Assembly (NCBI RefSeq): GCF_018388465.1
Contig: NZ_CP074404.1
Span: forward strand, 2,418,001-2,482,000
Length of the DNA: 64,000 nucleotides
From: Cellulomonas fengjieae
GTDB taxonomy: Bacteria; Actinomycetota; Actinomycetes; Actinomycetales; Cellulomonadaceae
Direction: 5' to 3'
The notes beneath the pieces are model-generated. The model saw only the letters and a list, made by a program, of their open reading frames with translations. It did not search any database and had not been told where the DNA came from. Shown in pieces: positions 9,820-17,725 of this stretch. The number at the start of each line of letters is the position of its first letter. Position 1 is the stretch's first letter. Made by a program: the position numbers and the translations under genes.

Positions 9820-10533
9820 ATGACCACGGACCGGGCCGATGCGCCGCCCGACCTCCTGTCGGTGCTCGGCGCCCTGCAGGCGGACTTCCTCGCCACGATC
9901 CCGCTCGTCGACCCCACCACCCCCGTCCCGTGGTGCGGCCGCTGGCGCGTGCGGAACCTGGTCGTCCACCTCGCCCGCATCCACCACTGGGCCGCAGGGC
10001 AGGCCCGCCGCAGGCAGGAGACGCCGCTGGGCCGCGGCCCGTTCGACCTCGAGGACCTCTACGCCACCTGCGCCGCCGAGCTGCACGACACCCTGACGGC
10101 GCTCGGCCCGGACACACCCGCGTGGACCCTCGACGACACCGGGACGGCGTCGTTCTGGCATCGCCGCCAGACGCACGAGACGCTCGTGCACCTGTGGGAC
10201 CTGCGCACGGCGGGCCGCCTGGACCTCGCGGCGGCGCCGACGCTGTGGGCCGACACCGTCGACGAGGTCGTCACGGTGCTGCAGCCCCGCCAGGAGCGGA
10301 TGGGCCGCATGGACGCGCTGCCCGCACCCGTCGCCCTGGTGGCGCCGGACGTCGACCGGACGTGGCTGCTGGGCGCGACGAGCCGGGTCGACCCGGCTGT
10401 GACGGTCAGCGGCCCCGCGGCAGCCCTGGCGCTGCTGCTGTGGGGGCGCACCACGCCGCAGGACGACCGCCTGAGCACGACGGGCGACGGCGCGGCCCTG
10501 CGTGAGGCGCTGGGCCGACGGCTGACGCCCTGA
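9820..10533 (+). CDS. Maleylpyruvate isomerase family mycothiol-dependent enzyme
   Basis: 237 aa. N-terminal DinB-like four-helix domain of the mycothiol-dependent maleylpyruvate isomerase type ([18 protein letters not shown] at about residues 45-62, [10 protein letters not shown] at about 120-129), with the conserved His residues that bind metal, followed by a C-terminal SCP2-like domain. Family members act on small thiol adducts using mycothiol, but most, including this one, have no known substrate. It is divergent from lepA and ends 5 bases from the convergent transglutaminase gene. Confidence 0.85.
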   Translation: MTTDRADAPPDLLSVLGALQADFLATIPLVDPTTPVPWCGRWRVRNLVVHLARIHHWAAGQARRRQETPLGRGPFDLEDLYATCAAELHDTLTALGPDTPAWTLDDTGTASFWHRRQTHETLVHLWDLRTAGRLDLAAAPTLWADTVDEVVTVLQPRQERMGRMDALPAPVALVAPDVDRTWLLGATSRVDPAVTVSGPAAALALLLWGRTTPQDDRLSTTGDGAALREALGRRLTP

Positions 10534-10537
10534 CCCG

Positions 10538-11377
10538 TCAGGCCTCCCGCGTGATCCGCACCTGGACCTCCGCCGCCTGCGTGCCCGCACCGGCGTAGAT
10601 CCCGCGCAACGGCGGCACGTCGTCGTAGCACCGTCCCCGGGCCAGCACCACGTGGTGGTCGCCGGCGACGACGCGGTTGGTGACGTCGTACGCGAACCAC
10701 TCGCCCACCCACCACTCGACCCAGGCGTGCGAGTCGCCCACGACCGTCGTGCCGACCTCCGCCTCCCGGTCGGGGTGCAGGTAGCCGGAGACGTACCGCG
10801 CGGGGATCCCGATCGACCGCAAGGCACCCACGACGACGTGAGCGAGGTCCTGGCACACCCCCGCCCGCGCGGCCCACGCCTCCGACGCCGGCGAGTGCAC
10901 GGTGGTGACGCCGGGGATGTACTCCATCTCGTCGCGCAGGGCGGTGGAGACCGCGAGCGCCGCATCGGCCGGATCCAGGCCGTCCGCCGCGCGCCGGGCC
11001 AGCTCGGCCACCTCCTCGGGCGGCGCGGTCGTGGGCGTGTCGGCGAGGAACTCGGCCAGCCGGTCACGCAGCTCGGCGCCGCGCAGCGTCTCCCACCCGG
11101 CCGGCGACCGCACCGGGCCGCGCTCGGCCACCTCGACCAGGTGCTCGGCCGTGATCACCATGGACTCGTGCGGGGTGAGCACCTCGAACGCGGTGACCGC
11201 CGTCCCCCAGTAGTCGCGGTACTCGTGCCACCCCGTGCTCGGCTGGACGTCGAGCTTCGTCTCCAGCACCGTCTGCCCCTGCTGGGAGTACGGCGTCATG
11301 CGCGCCTCGTTGTACGACGCCACCACCGCGCTCCCGTACCGGAACGTCGACGTGTGCACCACCCGCAGCCGGCTCAC
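10538..11377 (-). CDS. Transglutaminase-like cysteine peptidase
   Basis: 279 aa. N-terminal beta domain (residues 1-90: RVVHTSTFRYGSAVVASYNEAR) and a transglutaminase core with Cys in GVCQDLAHV, His in DSHAWVEWW and Asp in YDVTNR as the catalytic triad. It is the last gene of a three-gene operon with the alpha-E and ATP-grasp proteins; its GTG overlaps the alpha-E stop by four bases. The set was proposed on comparative grounds to make and edit a peptide tag or peptide product; the substrate is unknown. Confidence 0.9.
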   Translation of the reverse strand: MSRLRVVHTSTFRYGSAVVASYNEARMTPYSQQGQTVLETKLDVQPSTGWHEYRDYWGTAVTAFEVLTPHESMVITAEHLVEVAERGPVRSPAGWETLRGAELRDRLAEFLADTPTTAPPEEVAELARRAADGLDPADAALAVSTALRDEMEYIPGVTTVHSPASEAWAARAGVCQDLAHVVVGALRSIGIPARYVSGYLHPDREAEVGTTVVGDSHAWVEWWVGEWFAYDVTNRVVAGDHHVVLARGRCYDDVPPLRGIYAGAGTQAAEVQVRITREA

Positions 11378-12303
11378 AGCGCCTCCCCCACCCAGTTGGT
11401 CGACGACGCGCTCGGGAAGTACCGCCCCCGGATCGCGTCCGAGGCCGCCGAGCAGGCGCGCTGCACCCGCTCCATCTCCTTGGGGAGCGTGTCGAGCACC
11501 TCGATCAGCGGTCGGTACTCCAGGTTGGTCCGCACGTAGCCGATGTGCCGCCGCGCGTCGTCCACCGCCGCACGGTCGGAGGTCCCCTCCAGGTTGGCGA
11601 GGCAGGCCTCCGCCTGGTTGAGCGCGAACACGATGGACCGCGGGAACAGCCGGTCCGTCAGCAGGAAGCCGGCGGCACGCTCGTCGGACGCCGCACCGCG
11701 GTACATCCGAAGGAACGCCTCGTGGGCACCGCAGGACCGCAGCAGCGTGGTCCAGCTCGGTCCCGCCGACCCCGCGAGCGCGCGGGTGGTGAGCAGGCGA
11801 GCGGTCATGTCCGCCCGCTCGATCGAGCGCCCGAGCACCATGAAGTTCCACGTGTCGTCGCGGGGCGTCGCCGAGTCCATGATCCCGGCGACGATCGCTG
11901 CGCGCTCCCGCACCCAGGTGAAGTAGTCGTGCGGCCGCGCGGGCCGCATGTGCGACGGGAGCTGGTTCCAGGTGGCGTTCAGGCACTCCCACAGCTCGGT
12001 CGAGATGATCTCCCTGGCCCGTCGGGCGTTCTCGCGCGCGGAGACCAGCGACCCGGCGATGGACGACGGCGCGAACCGGTCGTACGCCAGCATGTCGAGC
12101 ACGGACTCCCGGCCCACCAGGACGTCCGCCGGCGGAGCGGCGCGGTCCATCACGGACAGCAGCGACCGGCAGGCGAGGTCTTCCTCCGCCCACGGGTCCT
12201 CGAGCAGGATCTGAACGTGCACGTCGAGCAGCCGCGCGGTGTCGTCCGCCCGCTCGACGTACCGGCCGATCCAGAACAGCGACTCGGCGATGCGGCTCAG
12301 CAC
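11374..12303 (-). CDS. Alpha-E domain protein (DUF403)
   Basis: 309 aa, nearly all alpha-helical. The diagnostic N-terminus MLSRIAESLFWIGRYVERAD, the internal repeat-like segment FMVLGRSIERADMTARLL and the C-terminal NQAEACLANLEG region are all present. GTG start inside the end of the ATP-grasp gene (7-base overlap). The family is nearly always coded with circularly permuted ATP-grasp and transglutaminase genes; its biochemical role is unproven. Confidence 0.92.
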   Translation of the reverse strand: MLSRIAESLFWIGRYVERADDTARLLDVHVQILLEDPWAEEDLACRSLLSVMDRAAPPADVLVGRESVLDMLAYDRFAPSSIAGSLVSARENARRAREIISTELWECLNATWNQLPSHMRPARPHDYFTWVRERAAIVAGIMDSATPRDDTWNFMVLGRSIERADMTARLLTTRALAGSAGPSWTTLLRSCGAHEAFLRMYRGAASDERAAGFLLTDRLFPRSIVFALNQAEACLANLEGTSDRAAVDDARRHIGYVRTNLEYRPLIEVLDTLPKEMERVQRACSAASDAIRGRYFPSASSTNWVGEAL

Positions 12304-13901
12304 GCGACACCTCCGTCGGTCGTGGCAGTGGTGGTGACCGTGCGGCCCTGCTGCTGCTGCATCACCTGGGCGCGCACGTCGTTGGGGTTGGACTCGATGG
12401 GCACGGCGGCATCCTGCGCGACGGCCTTGGGCAGGTCGGACTCGTGACGCACCGCCCGGCGGGGCACCGCGCCGCCGAGCACCCACGTGTCCTTGGACCC
12501 GCCGCCCTGGGAGGAGTTGACGACCAGCTCCCCCTCCGGCAGCGCCACCCGGGTCAGCCCGCCGGGCAGGACGAACACCGACTCCCCGTCGTTCACCGCG
12601 AACGGACGCAGGTCGGTGTGCCGCGGCCGCAGGCCGTCCTCCACCAGGGTGGGAATGGTCGACAGCTGCACGACCGGCTGCGCGATCCACCCGCGGGGGT
12701 CGTCGCGGAGCCGGACCTTGAGCGTCGCGAGCTCGGCCGCAGAGGCCTTGGGGCCCACGACCAGCCCCTTGCCCCCCGACCCGTCGACCGGCTTGACGAC
12801 GAGCTCGTCGAGCCGGTCCAGCACCTCCTCGAGCGCGTCCGGCTCCTCGAGCCGCCAGGTGTCGACGTTGCGCAGGATCGGCTGCTCGCTCAGGTAGTAC
12901 CGGATGAGGTCGGGCACGTACGTGTAGACCAGCTTGTCGTCGGCGACGCCGTTGCCCACGGCGTTCGCGATGGTCACGGTGCCGTTGCGCGCGCAGGTCA
13001 TGAGCCCGGGGCTGCCGAGGTAGGAGTCGTTGCGGAAGACCACGGGATCGAGGAAGTCGTCGTCGACCCGTCGGTAGATGACGTCGACCCGTCGGCGGCC
13101 CTGCGTGGTCCGCATCCAGACGCGACCGCCCGAGCAGGACAGGTCACGGCCCTCGACCAGCTCGACGCCCATCATCCGGGCCAGCAGCGAGTGCTCGTAG
13201 TACGCGCTGTTGAAGACGCCCGGCGTGAGCACGACGACGGTCGGCTCGTCGACGCCCGCCGGCGCCGCCGCGGTCAGCGCGGAGAGCAGCCGCCGCGGGT
13301 AGTCCGCGACGGGGCGGATCCGCAGTGCGGCGAACAGCTCGGGGAAGGTCTGCGCCATCGCCCGCCTGTTGGACAGGACGTAGCTCACCCCGCTGGGCAC
13401 GCGCACGTTGTCCTCGAGCACGCGCCACCCGCCGAGGCTGTCGCGGACCAGGTCGATGCCCGACACGTGGACGCGCACGCCGTTCGGCGGGTTGATGCCG
13501 CGGGCGGCGCGCAGGAAGTTGGTCGACGAGACGACGACGCGGCGCGGGATCACCCCGTCCGCGATGGCCCGCTGCGGACCGTAGACATCGGCCAGGAACG
13601 CCTCGAGCGCCCGCACCCGCTGCGCGACCCCGGGCGCCACGTGCTCCCACTCGTCACCGGCCAGCACGCGCGGGACGACGTCGAGCGGGAACGGCCGCTC
13701 CTCACCCGCGAAGTCGAACGTGACGCCCTGCGCCAGGTACGACCGGGCAAGGGTCTCGGCGCGCGCACGCAGCTCGCCGGCACTCAGCTTCGCCAGGGCG
13801 CGGTGCAGTCCCGAGTACGCCGGGAGGGAGCCGCCACTGTCGGGATCCATCATCTCGTCCCACGCCGGACCGGTGGGATAGTCGTCGAACAGGTGGGCCA
13901 T
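12297..13901 (-). CDS. Circularly permuted ATP-grasp protein (DUF404/DUF407)
   Basis: 534 aa. Predicted peptide ligase of the circularly permuted ATP-grasp type. Starts MAHLFDDYPTGPAWDEM as is typical; contains the ATP-binding segments PNGVRVHVSGIDLVRD, VLEDNVRVPSGVSYVL, KPVDGSGGKGLVVGP (phosphate loop) and LRPFAVNDG. First gene of the ATP-grasp / alpha-E / transglutaminase operon. Its ATG lies 7 bases after a TACTGT -10 box. The last residues (MQQQQGRTVTTTATT) look disordered. Confidence 0.92.
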   Translation of the reverse strand: MAHLFDDYPTGPAWDEMMDPDSGGSLPAYSGLHRALAKLSAGELRARAETLARSYLAQGVTFDFAGEERPFPLDVVPRVLAGDEWEHVAPGVAQRVRALEAFLADVYGPQRAIADGVIPRRVVVSSTNFLRAARGINPPNGVRVHVSGIDLVRDSLGGWRVLEDNVRVPSGVSYVLSNRRAMAQTFPELFAALRIRPVADYPRRLLSALTAAAPAGVDEPTVVVLTPGVFNSAYYEHSLLARMMGVELVEGRDLSCSGGRVWMRTTQGRRRVDVIYRRVDDDFLDPVVFRNDSYLGSPGLMTCARNGTVTIANAVGNGVADDKLVYTYVPDLIRYYLSEQPILRNVDTWRLEEPDALEEVLDRLDELVVKPVDGSGGKGLVVGPKASAAELATLKVRLRDDPRGWIAQPVVQLSTIPTLVEDGLRPRHTDLRPFAVNDGESVFVLPGGLTRVALPEGELVVNSSQGGGSKDTWVLGGAVPRRAVRHESDLPKAVAQDAAVPIESNPNDVRAQVMQQQQGRTVTTTATTDGGVAC

Positions 13902-13914
13902 GATCCGGACAGTA
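13902..13914 (-). promoter_or_regulatory. Leaderless -10 element of the ATP-grasp operon
   Basis: TACTGT on the minus strand, then 7 bases, then ATG; no Shine-Dalgarno sequence. Confidence 0.45.
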
Positions 13915-13984
13915 TCCGCCCGGTGATAACGCCGCGTTACGTAGCGACGCACCGGCGGGTCGGGCCGCCCACCTGCACTCCCGG

Positions 13985-13997
13985 TACCGTCGCCCCC
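13985..13997 (+). promoter_or_regulatory. Leaderless -10 element of the PemK-like gene
   Basis: TACCGT followed by 7 bases and the GTG start. It lies back to back with the ATP-grasp operon promoter. Confidence 0.45.
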
Positions 13998-14528
13998 GTG
14001 ACGACCAGCCGCTGGACCCGCGTGCGGCGCGCGTTTCGCGACCGCGTCGCCCACCTCGCCCGCCCGACCCGACCGGCGCCGGACCGGACCTTGCCGGACC
14101 GGACTGTGCTGCCGGACCGGACAGTGCTGCCGGACCATCGAGAACCCGTTCAGCTCGAGTACGCCCCCGCACCGGACGGCGACGCCGATCCCGGGGAGAT
14201 CGTCTGGGCCTGGGTGCCGTTCGAGGACGACCCGAGCAAGGGAAAGGACCGGCCGGCGCTCGTCATCGGCCGGGCGTCCGCGGACCTCCTGGCCCTGATG
14301 CTCACGAGCAAGGACCACTCGCGCGACGCGGCCCTCGAGGCCCGCCACGGCCGGGTGTGGATGGACATCGGCACCGGCGCGTGGGACTCGCGGCGGCGTC
14401 CCAGCGAGGTGCGCCTCGACCGGGTGCTCCGGCTGCACCCGTCCGCCGTCCGCCGCGAGGGCGCACGTGTGGACCGGCAGCTGTTCGACACCGTCGCCGT
14501 GGCGCTGCGGCGCGCCCAGGGATGGTGA
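13998..14528 (+). CDS. PemK/MazF-like protein without an antitoxin gene
   Basis: 176 aa. Residues 1-50 are basic and contain an imperfect repeat (PDRT LPDRTVL PDRTVL PD). Residues 58-175 match the PemK/MazF fold, with the start GEIVWAWVPFEDD, the conserved KDRPALVIGR strand and SKDHSRD. Classical MazF toxins cut RNA, but no antitoxin gene sits up- or downstream: the upstream neighbour is divergent and rpsT follows 181 bases later. It may be a domesticated relative rather than half of a toxin pair. Confidence 0.8.
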   Translation: MTTSRWTRVRRAFRDRVAHLARPTRPAPDRTLPDRTVLPDRTVLPDHREPVQLEYAPAPDGDADPGEIVWAWVPFEDDPSKGKDRPALVIGRASADLLALMLTSKDHSRDAALEARHGRVWMDIGTGAWDSRRRPSEVRLDRVLRLHPSAVRREGARVDRQLFDTVAVALRRAQGW

Positions 14529-14540
14529 CGCGATCTGGGG

Positions 14541-14570
14541 TTCGGTCGGCGGCCTCTCGCCTGATAGCAT
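14541..14570 (+). promoter_or_regulatory. Possible rpsT promoter
   Basis: TAGCAT (14565-14570) fits a -10 box and a weak TTCGGT lies 18 bases upstream. It would give a leader of about 135 bases before rpsT, long enough for the autoregulation known for S20 in other bacteria. Confidence 0.35.
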
Positions 14571-14709
14571 TGCCATTCGCGTGTCCGCCCGGGTCGGCGG
14601 GCACAAGCCCAGCTCCTCTCCACGGGTACCCCCACGCCCTAGTCCCGGAGCTGTGCGCGCCCTCTAGACCTGTCAGATCGCTTCGGCGAACGCACAAGAG
14701 AGTCCACAC

Positions 14710-14970
14710 GTGGCCAACATCAAGTCTCAGATCAAGCGCATCACCACCAACGAGAAGGCGCGCCTGCGCAACAAGGCGGTGAAGTCCGAGCTCAAGACGC
14801 ACATCCGTCGTGTCCGCGAGGCCGTCGCCGGTGGCGACAAGGAGGCCGCTTCGACGGCTCTCGTCGCCGCGTCGCGCAAGCTCGACAAGGCCGTCTCCAA
14901 GGGCGTCATCCACGAGAACCAGGCCGCCAACAAGAAGTCGGCGCTGGCGAAGTCGGTCGGCGCGCTCTGA
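14710..14970 (+). CDS. rpsT: 30S ribosomal protein S20
   Basis: 86 aa, very basic, typical S20 sequence ([21 protein letters not shown]) binding 16S rRNA during early 30S assembly. GTG start. Transcribed alone and closed by a strong hairpin. The usual partner holA lies on the opposite strand but here is 3.4 kb away because the regulator/peptide/EAL module sits between them. Confidence 0.98.
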   Translation: MANIKSQIKRITTNEKARLRNKAVKSELKTHIRRVREAVAGGDKEAASTALVAASRKLDKAVSKGVIHENQAANKKSALAKSVGAL

Positions 14971-15023
14971 CCAGCCGCTAGCGCGTCACGGCCCGCCGTG
15001 ACCGCATGAGGCGTACGAAGCAT

Positions 15024-15061
15024 CGACGAAAGGCGTCACCCTCGGGTGACGCCTTTCGTCG
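15024..15061 (+). terminator. rpsT terminator
   Basis: Perfect 17-bp stem (CGACGAAAGGCGTCACC with its complement) and a 4-base CTCG loop, 53 bases after the rpsT stop. Confidence 0.85.
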
Positions 15062-15095
15062 TCCGCGGCCCGCATCCCGACGCGGGCAGCCGGAC

Positions 15096-15138
15096 AACAG
15101 CGAAGGCGCCACCCCAGAGGGGTGACGCCTTCGCTGTT
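15096..15138 (-). terminator. Terminator of the XRE-TPR regulator gene
   Basis: 20-base arms with one mismatch (AACAGCGAAGGCGCCACCCC and its near complement) around a 3-base loop, 25 bases past the regulator stop. Its core GGCGTCACC is shared with the rpsT hairpin, and both probably work in both directions. Confidence 0.8.
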
Positions 15139-15163
15139 CGGTCGGTCGGATCAGCTCGCTCGG

Positions 15164-16486
15164 TCAGATCAGCGACCAGGTCTCCCACGAGCTGAGCGGG
15201 ATCGTCGGACGGAAGCCCGCCTCCCGCAGTGCCCGGTCGTACGCCTGGGCCGCCGCGGCGCTGTCGCCGTGCATCGCGTACCGGTCGCCCAGGTCGCGCC
15301 AGGCCGAGGCCGACGGACGCGACGCCGACATCATCCCGAGCAGGTCCGCGGCCGACTCGTACGCCTGAGCCGCGCCCACGACGTCACCCCGGGCGTGCAG
15401 CGCGTCGCCGCGCGACAGCTGGGCGAACGCCGTCTCGAGTCGCGGCGGGTCGCCGAGCCGCTCGAGCGCCGACAGCGCGAAGCGCTCCGCCGCATCCACG
15501 TCTCCGAGCAGGAGGTGCGCGCGCGAGCTCTCGACGTCGACCCGCGCGAGGTCGTGCTCGGAGCCGAAGACCTTCAGGCCGGGGGTCGCGAGCTCGATCT
15601 GGTCCAGCGCGGCCCGCGGGTCCACCGGGTCGGAGCGCAGCAGGAGCCACGCGTAGTTCAGGCGGAGCCGGGGCAGGTCGCGGTCGGCCTGCCCTTCCGA
15701 CAGCAGTGCGAGCGCGCGCTCCGTGTACCGCTGCGCGAGCTCGTAGTCCCGCCGCTGCTCAGCGACGAGCCCGGCGTTCCAGTAGACGCTCCCCCGCCCG
15801 CGGGGCGTCCCCAGCGACTCCGCGAGACGGACCAGCTCGGCCGCCCGGTGCGTCGCGTACAGGAGGTCGCCACGCTCGACGTAGGCCCACAGGACCGTCG
15901 AGGCGAGGCGCAGGTGCTCGTCGGTGCCGCTGAGGTCGGCCGCCTCGAGCTCGTCGAGCGTGCGCTCGCCGACCTCGATGCTGCGGTGCAGGTCGCCGGC
16001 CTCGAGGTACGCCGCCACGAGAGCGTTCGCGATCTTGGCGGACTCGACGTGGTGCGAGCGACCCCGCGCGTCCGCCAGCAGCGGCTCGAGGATCGCGACT
16101 GCCGCCTCCAGGTCACCGAGCACCTCGAAGGCGTGCGCCAGCGTGGTCAGCGCATCGACCCGCACCGCCGGGGAGACGATCTCGAGATCGAGTGATTCGA
16201 GCCGGTTCCTGGCCCCGGCGGCGTCGCCCTGGGACATGTCCAGCTTCGCGTAGTCGATCTCGAGCCGCGTACGCGCCTCGTTGGGACCGTCCTCGCCGTG
16301 CTTCAGGTACTCGAGTGTCGTGCCCAGGCGGGTAGCCAGCACGGCGAGCGCGGAGTCGGTCGGTTCCCGGTGACCCGCCTCGATCAAGGAGATGTAGCTG
16401 GGCGAGAAGGCAGATCCCGCGAGCGAGGTCTGGGAGAGCCCAGCAGCGAGCCGGGCGTCACGCACCCGGTCAGCAATCGTGGTCAT
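15164..16486 (-). CDS. XRE-family regulator with C-terminal TPR domain (RRNPP-like)
   Basis: 440 aa. Helix-turn-helix of the XRE/Cro type at residues 5-62 (LAAGLSQTSLAGSAFSPSYI, GHREPTDSALAVLATRLG), then about nine helical TPR-like repeats from residue 80 to 430 (for example WNAGLVAEQRRDYELAQRYTERAL). This architecture is that of peptide-sensing regulators of the Rap/Rgg/NprR/PlcR/PrgX group. A secreted-peptide gene lies 79 bases upstream on the same strand, a natural candidate ligand source. An own -10 box (TAGAAT) lies 8 bases before the ATG, so it can be expressed apart from the peptide gene. Role in signalling is inferred. Confidence 0.88.
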   Translation of the reverse strand: MTTIADRVRDARLAAGLSQTSLAGSAFSPSYISLIEAGHREPTDSALAVLATRLGTTLEYLKHGEDGPNEARTRLEIDYAKLDMSQGDAAGARNRLESLDLEIVSPAVRVDALTTLAHAFEVLGDLEAAVAILEPLLADARGRSHHVESAKIANALVAAYLEAGDLHRSIEVGERTLDELEAADLSGTDEHLRLASTVLWAYVERGDLLYATHRAAELVRLAESLGTPRGRGSVYWNAGLVAEQRRDYELAQRYTERALALLSEGQADRDLPRLRLNYAWLLLRSDPVDPRAALDQIELATPGLKVFGSEHDLARVDVESSRAHLLLGDVDAAERFALSALERLGDPPRLETAFAQLSRGDALHARGDVVGAAQAYESAADLLGMMSASRPSASAWRDLGDRYAMHGDSAAAAQAYDRALREAGFRPTIPLSSWETWSLI

Positions 16487-16500
16487 GGTCAGTCATTCTA
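16487..16500 (-). promoter_or_regulatory. -10 element of the XRE-TPR gene
   Basis: TAGAAT on the minus strand, 8 bases before the ATG. The following ATGACTGAC also occurs upstream of the peptide gene. Confidence 0.4.
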
Positions 16501-16565
16501 TGTGTGACGCCCCCCCGTTGCGCCACCCCCACAAATCGGCGTGTCCGCCGCGAATGGGTGAAGTG

Positions 16566-16706
16566 TCAGTTGATCGTCTTGCAGCAGCCGGAGGCGCCGC
16601 CGGAGAACACGGAGATGCCGCCGTCGGCGAGCGCCGAGCTGGGCAGGACCGCCAGCGAGCCGAGCACGGTGAGGACGACGAACGCGGACTTGAGGGACTT
16701 GCGCAT
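16566..16706 (-). CDS. Small secreted peptide, putative signal pro-peptide
   Basis: 46 aa, below usual gene-calling cut-offs. The start ATG has AGGAG (in AAGGAGCCCC) at good spacing. Residues 1-27 are a clear Sec signal peptide: MRKSLKSA, a hydrophobic core FVVLTVLGSLAVL, and a cleavage motif SALA just before Asp28. The mature part would be DGGISVFSGGASGCCKTIN (19 residues) with adjacent Cys residues. It lies upstream of, and on the same strand as, the XRE-TPR regulator (79-base gap). This peptide/regulator pairing resembles RRNPP quorum-sensing cassettes; alternatively it could be a small bacteriocin. I know of no named family. Confidence 0.7.
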   Translation of the reverse strand: MRKSLKSAFVVLTVLGSLAVLPSSALADGGISVFSGGASGCCKTIN

Positions 16707-16924
16707 GGGAGGGGCTCCTTGTCAGTCATGCCGAGGTTCAGGTTGGTGCCCATGATGGCGCGCACGGCTGCATCCTGTCTGCGCTTACCCACCAGTCCGT
16801 GACCGAACGAGTGAATGGACCGTGCGGGAGGCACTCTACGACGAGCCGGGGCGCTACGGGGTCCCAAAAATTCCACCCGCGCCAGGTTCGTTCACAGATT
16901 GCAACGTGTGGTGTCATAGATCCC

Positions 16925-17653
16925 ATGACACCCGACGACGCCGACGGGCGGCTCGCACAGCTTGCAGCCGCGGTGGAGGACGCCATCCCCGCTGCCCTGC
17001 GGCAGGAGTGGGCGCAGCGCATCTCCCACGAGCCCGTGCTCGTCGCCCGGCAGGGGATCTTCTCCGAGCACGGCCGTCCGTTCGCCTACCAGCTGTCGTT
17101 CCGGTCCCCGGACCAGCACACCGCGGCCGCCGTCTCGTGGAGCTCCCACCAGCACGAACGGGCCACCGCGCACGTGTTCGGAGCCACGTTCGGCCGGGCC
17201 GACCTGGAGCACGTGGCGCACGGCCGGCTCCTGTTCGTCCGGTGCCCGCGGGCGTACCTGGTGGGCGAGCTGCCCATCCCGCGCCGGCCGGACCGCCTGG
17301 TCATCGAGGTGAACGACGCGGTCACGGTCGACTCGGCGGTGCTGTCCGGCATCCGCCGGCTGCGCGAGGAGGGGTTCCGCGTCGCCGTCCCGTCCTTCGT
17401 GAGCAACCCGAACCAGCGGCGCCTGCTGCCGCACGCGGACTTCGTCAAGATCGACGTCCGGGACCTCGACGTCGAGGGCCCACCGGTGGTGCACCTCGCG
17501 CGGTCGTACGGCGCGCTGCTCGTCGCCGAGTACGTCGAGAGCACCGACACCCTGCGCCACGCCCGCGACCTCGGCTTCACCCTGTTCCAGGGAAACCTGC
17601 TCGAGCGCGCCGGGGTGCTCGACCGGGCGAGTGCGCGTCGTGTCAGCCTGTAG
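16925..17653 (+). CDS. Degenerate EAL-domain protein
   Basis: 242 aa. EAL (cyclic-di-GMP phosphodiesterase) fold recognisable from VARQGIFSEHGRPFAYQL, RLVIEVNDAV, ADFVKIDVRDLDV and FTLFQGNLLE. Catalytic positions are lost: the EAL tripeptide reads YQL and the DD pair of the DDFG loop is replaced (PSFVSN). It is therefore likely a binding or scaffold protein rather than an enzyme. It is divergent from the secreted-peptide gene and followed by a paralogue in the same direction. Confidence 0.8.
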   Translation: MTPDDADGRLAQLAAAVEDAIPAALRQEWAQRISHEPVLVARQGIFSEHGRPFAYQLSFRSPDQHTAAAVSWSSHQHERATAHVFGATFGRADLEHVAHGRLLFVRCPRAYLVGELPIPRRPDRLVIEVNDAVTVDSAVLSGIRRLREEGFRVAVPSFVSNPNQRRLLPHADFVKIDVRDLDVEGPPVVHLARSYGALLVAEYVESTDTLRHARDLGFTLFQGNLLERAGVLDRASARRVSL

Positions 17654-17725
17654 CCGCCCGCTCCGCGCCCACACCGTCACAGCCCATTGCGCCACTCGGG
17701 TGAACGGGCGTCATGGATCGCTCAC

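Noticed and set aside
12444..14528. 694-codon open frame on the plus strand.
   Set aside because: Only its last 176 codons (PemK-like) are coding; the rest is antisense to the ATP-grasp gene and has low-complexity composition.
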